DNA of 12,677 nt from BOG-1112 sp964635325 (GTDB taxonomy: Bacteria > Bdellovibrionota_B > Oligoflexia > Oligoflexales > Bog-1112), in the NCBI GenBank assembly GCA_964635325.1, contig CAZWOL010000067.1:1-12677 (forward strand). Reading direction: 5' to 3'. The notes beneath the pieces were generated by a model. That model saw only the letters and a program-made list of their open reading frames with translations, was not told the origin of the DNA and made no database searches. Position 1 is the first letter of the stretch, and each line of letters begins with the position of its first letter. The position numbers and the translations under genes were made by a program. Shown here one piece after another: positions 7,364 through 12,677 of this stretch.

Positions 7364-8383
7364 ATGAAGAAATTTTTACAAGACTTTAAAAATATTAAAA
7401 AAAGTAGATTCGGTCGAGTGGCCTTTCCAGAAAGCATGGACCCTCGTGTTTTACAAGCCATTAATGAGCTTCTCCATGACGGGGCCCTCGATACTATCGT
7501 CGTTTTTTTGTCACGTGTCGAATTGACGGATCATGCTCAGCGTCTAGGTCTTGAGCATATTCAGGCGCATTCCCAGCATATACGCTGTGTGGGTGAGGAT
7601 CTTCAAATTACACATGAGGAGATCTTTGCCTTTTTAAAAGAGAGCATGAAAGCTAAGCCTCTTGCTGAAAATACCGTATGCGAACTCGCAAGATCACCGC
7701 TTTACCAAGCTGGGTATTTACTTGCTAAGGGTGAGCTAGACTGTGTGCTTGCTGGTGTAACGCATACAACAGCTGATGTGATTCGTGCTGCATTACGTAC
7801 TGTCGGAAAAGCTCCAGGGGTCAACACTCTCAGTGGATCCTTTATCATGCAGCGTAATGAAGAGGTCTATCTCTTTGCTGACTGCGGAGTAACGATCGAA
7901 CCTTCTATGGAAGAACTTGTCGACATAACTCTTGCATCTTGCAAGACATGGGAAGCCATCCCTTCTCTAAGAAAGACACCAAGTCATGTCGCATTTCTTT
8001 CTTTCTCAACTAAGGGATCTGCTAAGCATAAACTTGCAACCAAAATGATCGAAGCCGCCCAAGAAGTGCAGAAACGTGCTCCTGACTTGATGGTCGATGG
8101 AGAGCTACAGTTTGATGCGGCTATAGATCCCGAGGTTGCTTTGCGTAAGGCCCCAGGAAGCCCAGTAGCTGGCAAAGCTAATGTTTTTATTTTTCCCGAC
8201 CTCAATGCTGCAAATATCGCTTACAAACTTGCACAACGCTTGGGTGGCTTTCATGCGTATGGACCACTTTTGCAAGGTCTGAACAAACCTTTCAGTGATC
8301 TCTCGCGTGGGGCAAGTGTTCGAGATATTGTCGAATGTACCTACATCCAATTGCTTATTGCGCTTCACTCCGCGTCATCCTAG
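7364..8383 (+). CDS. pta: Phosphate acetyltransferase (short form)
   Basis: A 339-residue cytoplasmic enzyme interconverting acetyl-CoA plus phosphate and acetyl-phosphate plus CoA, the first step of the Pta-AckA acetate pathway. It covers the PTA_PTB domain throughout: GRVAFPESMDPRVLQA (17-32), GELDCVLAGVTHTTADVIRA (123-142), FSTKGSAKH (214-222), DGELQFDAA (245-253), NVFIFPDLNAANIAYK (273-288) and GPLLQGLNKP (300-309), then DLSRG. Its length fits the short class without the N-terminal DRTGG regulatory domain found in the E. coli enzyme. AAGGA lies ten bases before the ATG. No acetate kinase gene is adjacent, so ackA must lie elsewhere or be absent. The last codons (GCG TCA TCC TAG) resemble the CCGTCATCC core of the repeats that begin directly after the stop, so the C-terminus may have been slightly remodelled by repeat sequence. 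EutD or phosphate butyryltransferase is less likely given the signatures. Confidence 0.95.
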   Translation: MKKFLQDFKNIKKSRFGRVAFPESMDPRVLQAINELLHDGALDTIVVFLSRVELTDHAQRLGLEHIQAHSQHIRCVGEDLQITHEEIFAFLKESMKAKPLAENTVCELARSPLYQAGYLLAKGELDCVLAGVTHTTADVIRAALRTVGKAPGVNTLSGSFIMQRNEEVYLFADCGVTIEPSMEELVDITLASCKTWEAIPSLRKTPSHVAFLSFSTKGSAKHKLATKMIEAAQEVQKRAPDLMVDGELQFDAAIDPEVALRKAPGSPVAGKANVFIFPDLNAANIAYKLAQRLGGFHAYGPLLQGLNKPFSDLSRGASVRDIVECTYIQLLIALHSASS

Positions 8384-8386
8384 TCC

Positions 8387-8412
8387 ATCATCCCGAGTGT
8401 AGCGAAGGATCG
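8387..8412 (+). repeat. Single copy of a palindromic-type dispersed repeat
   Basis: CATCCCGAGTGTAGCGAAGG followed by ATCG, four bases after the pta stop. It shares CCCGAGTGTAGCGAAG with the left arm of the larger inverted repeat 15 bp downstream. Sequences of the form CATCCCGAGCGTAGCGAAGGATC recur as interspersed palindromic repeats in many bacterial genomes (family recognition from memory). No coding role is seen. Confidence 0.6.
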
Positions 8413-8422
8413 TTTGTTTTGT

Positions 8423-8555
8423 CCGTCACCCCGAGTGTAGCGAAGCGAAATCGAGGGGTCGCCTGCATAGTCAGGTGGTCTGACATCGAAGGAATCCGTC
8501 GAAGATCTTAAGAAGCTCAATGTAGGCGATCCCTCGGCTACGCTCGGGATGACGG
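8423..8555. repeat. Imperfect inverted repeat element downstream of pta
   Basis: The left arm (8423-8463, starting CCGTCACCCCGAGTGTAGC, ending CGAGGGGTCGCC) pairs with the right arm (8525-8555, starting GGCGATCCCTCGG, ending CTCGGGATGACGG). Apart from a ten-base insertion in the left arm (GAAGCGAAAT), only three positions differ. The 61-bp interior holds a small GTCAG/CTGAC stem (8470-8484) and no ORF. It looks like a non-autonomous palindromic (REP/MITE-like) element and, as transcribed, could fold and act as a 3'-end stabiliser for pta mRNA. There is no transposase nearby. The right arm continues without a break into the tandem array. Confidence 0.65.
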
Positions 8556-8795
8556 TAAAATCGTTTTGGATGACGGTAAAATCGTTTTGGATGACGGTAA
8601 AATCGTTTTGGATGACGGTAAANNNNNNNNNNNNNNNNNNNNNNNNNNNNNNNNNNNNNNNNNNNNNNNNNNNNNNNNNNNNNNNNNNNNNNNNNNNNNN
8701 NNNNNNNNNNNNNNNNNNNNNNGGATGACGGTAAAATCGTTTTGGATGACGGTAAAATCGTTTTGGATGACGGTAAAATCGCTTTGGATGATGGG
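8547..8795 (+). repeat. 21-bp tandem repeat array (VNTR), interrupted by the assembly gap
   Basis: The unit begins GGATGACGG and ends TAAAATCGTTTT, 21 bp in all. Three perfect copies (8547, 8568, 8589) and 13 bases of a fourth precede the gap. Two perfect copies (8723, 8744), one with a single change (8765) and a decayed remnant (8786-8795) follow it. The first copy starts inside the right arm of the inverted repeat (CTCGGGATGACGG), so the array probably grew from the end of that element. Because 21 is a multiple of three, five of six frames stay open; one reads DDGKIVL repeatedly in frame with the next gene. Twenty-one bases is also two helical turns, which would place any bound protein on one DNA face. 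The true copy number is unknown. Confidence 0.9.
8623..8722. other. Assembly gap of 100 N
   Basis: Exactly 100 undetermined bases inside the tandem array, the conventional placeholder for a gap of unknown size. Identical units on both sides explain why assembly failed here. The distance between pta and the lipoprotein gene is therefore not known. Confidence 0.98.
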
Positions 8796-8813
8796 ATGAA
8801 CGGATCTTCAGGT

Positions 8814-8819
8814 TATACT
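8814..8819 (+). promoter_or_regulatory. Candidate -10 element placing a transcript start at the lipoprotein ATG
   Basis: TATACT matches TATAAT at five of six positions and ends six bases before the ATG at 8826, so transcription would begin about at the start codon and give a leaderless mRNA. No good -35 hexamer lies 16-19 bp upstream. GGAGGG directly abuts the ATG, too close for a normal ribosome site. This is a weak call from spacing alone. Confidence 0.28.
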
Positions 8820-8825
8820 GGAGGG

Positions 8826-9701
8826 ATGAAAGATCTCACTCGTAGCGAAGCTCTTAAAACACTATTGGGTTTCTTTGTTTTATCCGCATGCAAGGATGCT
8901 GCAAAAACCCAGGTAGCAGCATCCGGTGCTAAAGCTTCGTCCGCAAATTCCCAAAGCTCAGAAACTCCTCAACCATCATCGACGCAGCTACCGACAGATT
9001 CTCTAACACAGATATCTACCAATACGACATGTCCTACAGGACTAACAAAATTTTCTCTCGCTCAACTCAAGGCTGCTCCTGACGAACTTGCGGTGACAGC
9101 CCGATGGTACGGATATGGTCAGTCAGCACTGCTTGCATTTAAACTACCCAAGTTTGAATTCAATACAAACTTTCGCGGCAATCTAAGCAGCTTCTATTTG
9201 GTAGCAGAAGATGGACGACCCATCGCTTTTAAGACAATTACACCGAGTCTAGATGCGCTTGGAAACGGACTGATGGGCATTCAGTTTCTGGATCACTTGC
9301 CTGTGCGAGAGAAGTCGAAGCTTGCTTTTGTTTTTAATTACAACAATGAAAATTGTGTATCACCCCTCCTCGGGCCCATCAGCTTTGAGCAAAGCTTTCG
9401 TGGTCTGCCTGTGCAAACTATGCGCCAGTCTCTAAGCCTTGCGCAAATGATGGCTCTAGATCCGGTTCCACAGATCCCAGAAGACGCCTTAAATCTCGAC
9501 AAAAACCTAATCATCGCAAGTAATGCGTCGACTACTTACAACGTCAGCAGTGCGCTCTCCGGGTGTGTCCTATGCGATCTCTTGGGCAACCAACTCGCAG
9601 CACAGGGGGAGACGTTCAAAGATTTTGGCAAATATCCCGTATTTATCGCATATAAAAGAACGAGCAATGGCTATACACGATTTTTTATACGATTGGTTTG
9701 A
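8826..9701 (+). CDS. Lipoprotein of unknown function, paralogous to the next gene
   Basis: A 291-residue protein. The start at 8826 is chosen because MKDLTRSEALKTLLGFFVLS followed by AC is a lipoprotein signal with a good lipobox (L-S-A-C22). The frame stays open upstream into the tandem repeats (start as early as 8742, adding 28 residues with DDGKIVL repeats), but that would bury the signal. Residues 23-70 are a Ser/Thr/Ala/Gln-rich linker, typical for a surface or outer-membrane lipoprotein. Residues 94-178 and 228-291 look like two beta-rich modules; the second carries CVLC (C247, C250) and LCDLLG. The first module (SFYLVAEDGRPIAFK ... KLAFVFNYNNENCV) and the LCDxxG segment recur in the downstream Tat protein, pointing to a shared origin. 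The end overlaps the next gene by 35 bp, so the two are probably co-expressed. No known family recognised; function not assigned. Confidence 0.8.
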   Translation: MKDLTRSEALKTLLGFFVLSACKDAAKTQVAASGAKASSANSQSSETPQPSSTQLPTDSLTQISTNTTCPTGLTKFSLAQLKAAPDELAVTARWYGYGQSALLAFKLPKFEFNTNFRGNLSSFYLVAEDGRPIAFKTITPSLDALGNGLMGIQFLDHLPVREKSKLAFVFNYNNENCVSPLLGPISFEQSFRGLPVQTMRQSLSLAQMMALDPVPQIPEDALNLDKNLIIASNASTTYNVSSALSGCVLCDLLGNQLAAQGETFKDFGKYPVFIAYKRTSNGYTRFFIRLV

Positions 9702-10632
9702 AAGACCTGCCTCACGTCGCAAGTTTCTGACACGAGCGGGGCAGTTTTTTTCGATGCTATCGCTACTCAAAGCAAGCGAGCTGGATGCACAGGATACTTG
9801 CGCAACTCAGGATATTACACATACGGAATCACCGACGGGAATTCCTGATGCTCAAGTTTTTTCTTGGGTGCACGCAGCCAATGATTTCGGAGTGTCGACG
9901 CTTGCTCTCTATCTTCATCTGCCACAAAGCACCAAGCGCTATGTCGAACAAGTTGTACTCAGCGATGAGGGGGGACAAATCCTCGCTGCACGCTACTTTA
10001 GACCCGAAGCACAGACACTCAAAGGCAAGCTTCCCTATATGATCTTCGATCGTATGCTTTTACCTGCCATTAGCCTCTTCATCCATGTGCGTGTGATCGA
10101 GGGGGATTCGAATCTGGTCTACAGGAGCGCTTTGACAGGTAAGCAGCTGCAGCGTTCACAATTTACAAGCAAAGCTTTGCCTCAGCGACTACTCGATAAT
10201 TTTTCCAAACCATTTGCAAATGAAATTTCATCGACATTTACAAATGCAAAGAGCCTTTTGACATCGACTTCGTGTCAAAGTTCTAAGGGAGCAGACGTTT
10301 GTTTTCCTGAGCACAGAGTAACAGCAGCATTTACAAAATTTGGTGCAGACTTTGAATTGACTGTAAGTTTTCAGCATCCTGAAGAGACGAATCACTATAT
10401 GCGCTTCTTCTTCCTCTGTGATCCGGTTGGACGCCTACTTGGGCTTAAGCACCGCGAACCTAAGGAAGCTCCATTGAACCAAGTCGTGATCAAACCTATT
10501 TCTACACAAGATATGAACACCTGGGGAATTTTGTCCGACTCGGTTGCGCAGTTGACGGACTGTCCCTATGTGATGCTGTTTTGGGAAGATAATAAGCATG
10601 CATTTCGTGAGCAGATAGTTTGCTTGCGCTAA
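9667..10632 (+). CDS. Tat-exported protein of unknown function with duplicated module
   Basis: A 321-residue protein. The frame is open from 9523, but the start at 9667 is preferred because it places a twin-arginine signal correctly: PASRRKFLTRAG (R17, R18), a hydrophobic stretch FFSMLSLL, and a cleavage site near ELDA-QD (40-42). Tat export implies folding, or cofactor or partner loading, in the cytoplasm first. The mature part has two similar beta-rich modules, about 64-155 (DFGVSTLALYLHLP ... VVLSDEGGQILA) and 216-310 (KFGADFELTVSFQHP ... LCDPVGRLLG), joined by a Ser/Thr-rich stretch. Cysteines occur at 46, 203, 212, 251, 299 and 319. The same module occurs in the overlapping upstream lipoprotein, so the two may form a complex at the cell envelope. 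The ribosome site is poor, consistent with coupling through the 35-bp overlap. No cofactor motif or known family was recognised. Confidence 0.8.
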   Translation: MAIHDFLYDWFERPASRRKFLTRAGQFFSMLSLLKASELDAQDTCATQDITHTESPTGIPDAQVFSWVHAANDFGVSTLALYLHLPQSTKRYVEQVVLSDEGGQILAARYFRPEAQTLKGKLPYMIFDRMLLPAISLFIHVRVIEGDSNLVYRSALTGKQLQRSQFTSKALPQRLLDNFSKPFANEISSTFTNAKSLLTSTSCQSSKGADVCFPEHRVTAAFTKFGADFELTVSFQHPEETNHYMRFFFLCDPVGRLLGLKHREPKEAPLNQVVIKPISTQDMNTWGILSDSVAQLTDCPYVMLFWEDNKHAFREQIVCLR

Positions 10633-10648
10633 GCTCTGAACGCTTAGC
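10628..10648 (+). terminator. Hairpin at the end of the Tat-protein gene, possible weak terminator
   Basis: GCTAAGC (10628-10634, containing the TAA stop) and GCTTAGC (10642-10648) form a 7-bp stem with a 7-base loop. No U-tract follows on either strand, so it is a poor intrinsic terminator. It could still be a processing or stabilising stem in the 87-bp convergent gap before the yebC gene. Confidence 0.25.
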
Positions 10649-10719
10649 CTAATGCAGTAGTCGTGATGTATGCTTGGAACTAAGCTAGTCAAGATAAGAA
10701 ACGTGTAGATACGTGTCGC

Positions 10720-11436
10720 TTAGATCCCAGCATAGACGCGGTGAACATCCTCATCATCATCGATCGCATTGAGAAAGTCAGTGACTTCTTTCATCTGCTC
10801 GTCGCTGAGACTGACTCGTGACTTTGCCATAAATCCGATTTCGGACTGGCGTATGGTCCAACCGAATTGGGCTAGGGCCTTTGTTACTTTGTCGAGATCG
10901 GTAGGGTCGCAGTAGAAACGAGCACCGGTCTGTCCTTCAGCAAGATCACCCTCGAGAGCTTCGACGTTCTGTGCACCCGCTTCGATGGCTGCTTCTTCAG
11001 AATCGACACCAGCTTTAGCAAATGTAGCCTCGATGATACCGAGACGGTCGAACATCCACGTCACGCTTCCGATGGACTCCAGATGTCCCTTGCGAAAGAG
11101 CACGCGGATCTCTGCGGCTGTGCGGTTCTTGTTGTCTGTCAGACATTCGACGATCAGAGGTACGCGATGCGGTGCAAAACCTTCGTAAAATACAGATTCA
11201 TATTGGTTTTCACCTGCCAGAAGACCGGCACCCTTCTTAATCGCGCGTTCAATTGTATCGCGTGGGACCGAATGTTTCTTTGCATCTTCTATAGCAACCC
11301 GTAGACGGGAATTGTTTTCCGGATTGGGATCACCGGCCTTGGTTGCTACGGTGATTTCTTTAACAAGTTTACTGATCATCGCGCCGCGTTTGTTCGAATT
11401 TTCAATGCGGCCAGCGTGTTTCCACTGTGCACCCAT
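10720..11436 (-). CDS. yebC: YebC/PmpR/TACO1-family protein
   Basis: A 238-residue cytoplasmic protein, full length for the family. It begins MGAQWKHAGRIENSNKRGAM, the variant N-terminus of a YebC subgroup rather than the MAGHSKWANIKHRK form of E. coli YebC. It continues with KLVKEITVATKAGDPNPENN (24-43), PRDTIERAIKKGAG (58-71), YEGFAPHRVPLIVECLTDNK (84-103), NRTAAEIRVLFRKG (104-117), GSVTWMF (123-129) and the C-terminal LSDEQMKEVTDFLNAIDDDE (210-229). Relatives have been described as DNA-binding regulators (PmpR) and as translation factors acting on the ribosome (TACO1 and, more recently, YebC proteins at proline-rich stalls). The sequence does not decide which applies here. The gene stands alone, convergent with the Tat gene and divergent from the YtxH-like gene. 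AGGAGG lies ten bases upstream of the ATG. Confidence 0.94.
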   Translation of the reverse strand: MGAQWKHAGRIENSNKRGAMISKLVKEITVATKAGDPNPENNSRLRVAIEDAKKHSVPRDTIERAIKKGAGLLAGENQYESVFYEGFAPHRVPLIVECLTDNKNRTAAEIRVLFRKGHLESIGSVTWMFDRLGIIEATFAKAGVDSEEAAIEAGAQNVEALEGDLAEGQTGARFYCDPTDLDKVTKALAQFGWTIRQSEIGFMAKSRVSLSDEQMKEVTDFLNAIDDDEDVHRVYAGI

Positions 11437-11452
11437 GGATGCGCATCCTCCT
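11437..11452 (-). promoter_or_regulatory. yebC ribosome site overlapped by a 12-bp palindrome
   Basis: On the minus strand the perfect Shine-Dalgarno AGGAGG (11447-11452) is followed by the palindrome GGATGCGCATCC (11437-11448), which fills the space up to the ATG and shares GG with the ribosome site. It also contains a second, out-of-frame ATG ten bases before the real start. The duplex symmetry could be an operator. As RNA it would give only a 4-bp stem with a GCGC loop. Confidence 0.4.
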
Positions 11453-11474
11453 AAGCCTTGGTATTCAAAGCACC

Positions 11475-11480
11475 TATAAT
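11475..11480 (+). promoter_or_regulatory. Candidate -10 element for the YtxH-like gene
   Basis: A perfect TATAAT in the 193-bp region between the divergent yebC and YtxH-like genes, facing the latter. No -35 resembling TTGACA sits at 16-18 bp; TTGGTA at 11458-11463 is too close. The leader would be about 145 bases. This is a low-confidence call. Confidence 0.22.
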
Positions 11481-11629
11481 AAGAAGCTTGGCATTAATTT
11501 TCCAGTTCAAATTGGCAGTCTCTGGCCTTAGACACCGCGCTACGTCAGATGGTACATCGCTATTCAAGCCGGAGGCAGATCCTGCTAAAAGAAGCTAGAA
11601 CCACCCGTTATGAAGTGAAGGAGACAAAC

Positions 11630-11986
11630 ATGATCAAATTGAACAAAGAACTTTTTATTGGTATGGCCCTCGGATTTGGTACAGGTGTTGCCCTTGGTGC
11701 TCTCGCTGCGAGCGAAAAAAACAAGGAAGCACTAAAAAATGCAGGTCAGGAAGCTATTCGTGTTGCAATGCAGTCCTATGAAAAATTGAAAGATTCTTTG
11801 GCCAGCCTGAGAGAAACAATCGAGACCCTGGCTGATGATGCAGAGAATGAGATCGAAGCCGAAGAAAATGTCATCGCGGATAGCTTTCAAAGCCGTCGAC
11901 GCTCAGAACCCATCACACGTGCACCAAGGAACAAAGGCGTCATTGGACGAGTGCCAAGAGAGCGGGATTTCTCACGCGAGTCCTAG
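11630..11986 (+). CDS. YtxH-like small membrane protein
   Basis: A 118-residue protein. The start at 11630 is chosen over an in-frame upstream ATG at 11549 because AAGGAG (11618-11623) sits six bases before it and because the upstream extension lacks a ribosome site. Residues 8-27 are a Gly/Ala-rich hydrophobic segment (LFIGMALGFGTGVALGALAA) typical of the YtxH group, ending in a charged SEKNKE. Residues 28-82 are predicted helical, probably coiled coil (KLKDSLASLRETIETLADDA), strongly acidic near the end (NEIEAEEN). The tail (90-118) is Arg-rich and likely disordered. Such proteins are membrane anchored with a cytoplasmic or periplasmic helix. Some Gram-positive members are stress induced, but no biochemical role is established. 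It stands between divergent yebC and the HExxH lipoprotein, 71 bp from the latter, so the last two genes may share a transcript. Confidence 0.72.
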   Translation: MIKLNKELFIGMALGFGTGVALGALAASEKNKEALKNAGQEAIRVAMQSYEKLKDSLASLRETIETLADDAENEIEAEENVIADSFQSRRRSEPITRAPRNKGVIGRVPRERDFSRES

Positions 11987-12046
11987 ATCGCTTTCCTTCT
12001 AAGACGCAGTACAATAGAAGAATCAGCAATAGTGGATGCTAAACTT

Positions 12047-12051
12047 GGAGG
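12047..12051 (+). promoter_or_regulatory. Ribosome binding site fixing the start of the HExxH lipoprotein
   Basis: GGAGG lies six bases before the ATG at 12058 and directly touches the alternative TTG at 12052, which therefore cannot use it. The shorter start, at 12058, is preferred. Confidence 0.75.
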
Positions 12052-12057
12052 TTGGCC

Positions 12058-12660
12058 ATGTTGAATCAAAGATTCTTCGTAGCTCTTGTGCTGCTTGCAA
12101 ATTTTTCATGCGCCCATCAGCGAAACAAAGTCTTTTCCACGATCGATGATGTCTCTCACGTCTTCTACAAAACCGAACCATCGAGTATGCCTTCTCGATT
12201 TATGGACCCTAAGCTTGAACCTTATGTCTCTCAGTTTCTCGAGGATGCATCCCAGCGTGGTCATCCTGTAAGTCAAGACATGCAAGATAAATTGCGTCAG
12301 GTGATCTACGTCGATGCACTCTCAACACCAGCAGAGCCTGGTATTATGGCAGTCTGCGCTCGTTTTTATGGAAGTGATAAAACTGTTTTTGGAACAGTCT
12401 CTGCAAGATGGATGACTATTGAAGTCTTACGCAAAGAATCTCAAATCTATACCGGTGGAAATGTTTTTCAATTGCGTCGCTTGCTCTATCATGAACTCTT
12501 CCACTGCTATTTTAATAAAGGTCACCTCCCTCCTGGTTACTCCGGAATCATGGCTCCATCGATGAATATATATGACAAAAGTGCTATCACAGATTGGACA
12601 CGCTTGGTTGACGAGATGTTTTCAGACAAGTACTTTAACCTCATACCAGAAGCTATCTAA
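12058..12660 (+). CDS. Putative zinc metallopeptidase lipoprotein (HExxH)
   Basis: A 200-residue protein beginning MLNQRFFVALVLLANFSCAH, a lipoprotein-type signal with C18; the lipobox N-F-S-C is loose but the length and hydrophobic core fit. Near the C-terminus H145-E146-L-F-H149 forms a HExxH zinc motif, followed by a third histidine, H156 (HELFHCYFNKGH). GIMAPSMN (163-170) follows at the place where related lipoproteins carry an S/G-I-M turn. This HELxHCxxxxxH pattern is found in small, uncharacterised zincin-like lipoproteins (recognition from memory). The third histidine is one residue further away than in classical metzincins (HExxHxxGxxH). E187 or D186 (LVDEMFSD) might be further ligands. 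The expected location is the periplasmic face of the inner or outer membrane. The substrate is unknown, and an inactive structural relative cannot be excluded. It ends 17 bases before the window edge. Confidence 0.82.
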   Translation: MLNQRFFVALVLLANFSCAHQRNKVFSTIDDVSHVFYKTEPSSMPSRFMDPKLEPYVSQFLEDASQRGHPVSQDMQDKLRQVIYVDALSTPAEPGIMAVCARFYGSDKTVFGTVSARWMTIEVLRKESQIYTGGNVFQLRRLLYHELFHCYFNKGHLPPGYSGIMAPSMNIYDKSAITDWTRLVDEMFSDKYFNLIPEAI

Positions 12661-12677
12661 GTGAGGCTCGGCATCCC

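Noticed and set aside
8423..8555. Insertion sequence with terminal inverted repeats
   Set aside because: The interior is 61 bp with no transposase; at most a non-autonomous palindromic element.
8547..8795. CRISPR-like array of short repeats
   Set aside because: Units are directly adjacent with no variable spacers; it is a simple 21-bp tandem repeat.
8566..8799. Open frame through the tandem array as a gene (MTVKSFW repeats)
   Set aside because: It consists only of the repeat unit and N bases, has no ribosome site, and stays open merely because 21 is a multiple of three.
11996..12020. Terminator between the YtxH-like and HExxH genes
   Set aside because: CTTCTA/TAGAAG gives only a weak 6-bp stem with a 13-base loop and no U-tract.
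12052..12057. TTG start for the HExxH lipoprotein
   Set aside because: GGAGG touches the TTG, leaving no spacing; the ATG at 12058 is correctly spaced.

Overview
The window comes from a Gram-negative bacterium. Five of the ten genes begin with a recognisable export signal: Sec, lipoprotein or twin-arginine (Tat). Coding density is high and base composition looks moderate, roughly mid-40s % GC by eye and not counted. The lipoproteins with loose lipoboxes, the HExxH lipoprotein with an HELxHCxxxxxH-type motif and the many uncharacterised exported proteins suggest Bdellovibrionota/Oligoflexia or a similar predatory or former deltaproteobacterial lineage. That placement is an inference of low confidence. 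The scaffold holds one assembly gap of exactly 100 N.

Left part, minus strand (1-7106), reading right to left. A c-di-GMP phosphodiesterase with a receiver-like N-terminus, a decayed GGDEF domain and an intact EAL domain comes first. After 57 bp comes a RavA/MoxR-type AAA+ ATPase that begins with a lipoprotein-type signal peptide. It overlaps by ATGA a 1168-residue protein with a Sec signal, a transglutaminase-like domain and a complete-MIDAS von Willebrand A (VWA) domain. Eight bases later a further exported protein starts and runs off the left edge. The last three genes are tightly coupled. They look like an exported version of the usually cytoplasmic MoxR/VWA/transglutaminase partnership. 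This is the most unusual system in the window, because ATP is not expected outside the cytoplasm.

Centre (7107-8825). The divergent region between the EAL gene and pta holds an inverted pair of DnaA-box-like sites, one of them the perfect consensus, a second short palindrome, and a FliA/sigma-28-like promoter candidate facing the EAL gene. pta (phosphate acetyltransferase) follows on the plus strand with no ackA beside it. Its stop codon abuts dispersed palindromic repeats of the CATCCCGAG-GTAGCGA type. The last of these runs directly into a 21-bp tandem array (VNTR) that contains the gap.

Right part (8826-12677). A lipoprotein gene begins about 30 bp after the array and overlaps by 35 bp a Tat-exported protein. 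The two appear to be distant paralogues built from the same duplicated beta-rich module and have no recognised function. Facing them is a YebC/TACO1-family gene. A YtxH-like small membrane protein and a HExxH lipoprotein, probably a zinc metallopeptidase, end the window on the plus strand.
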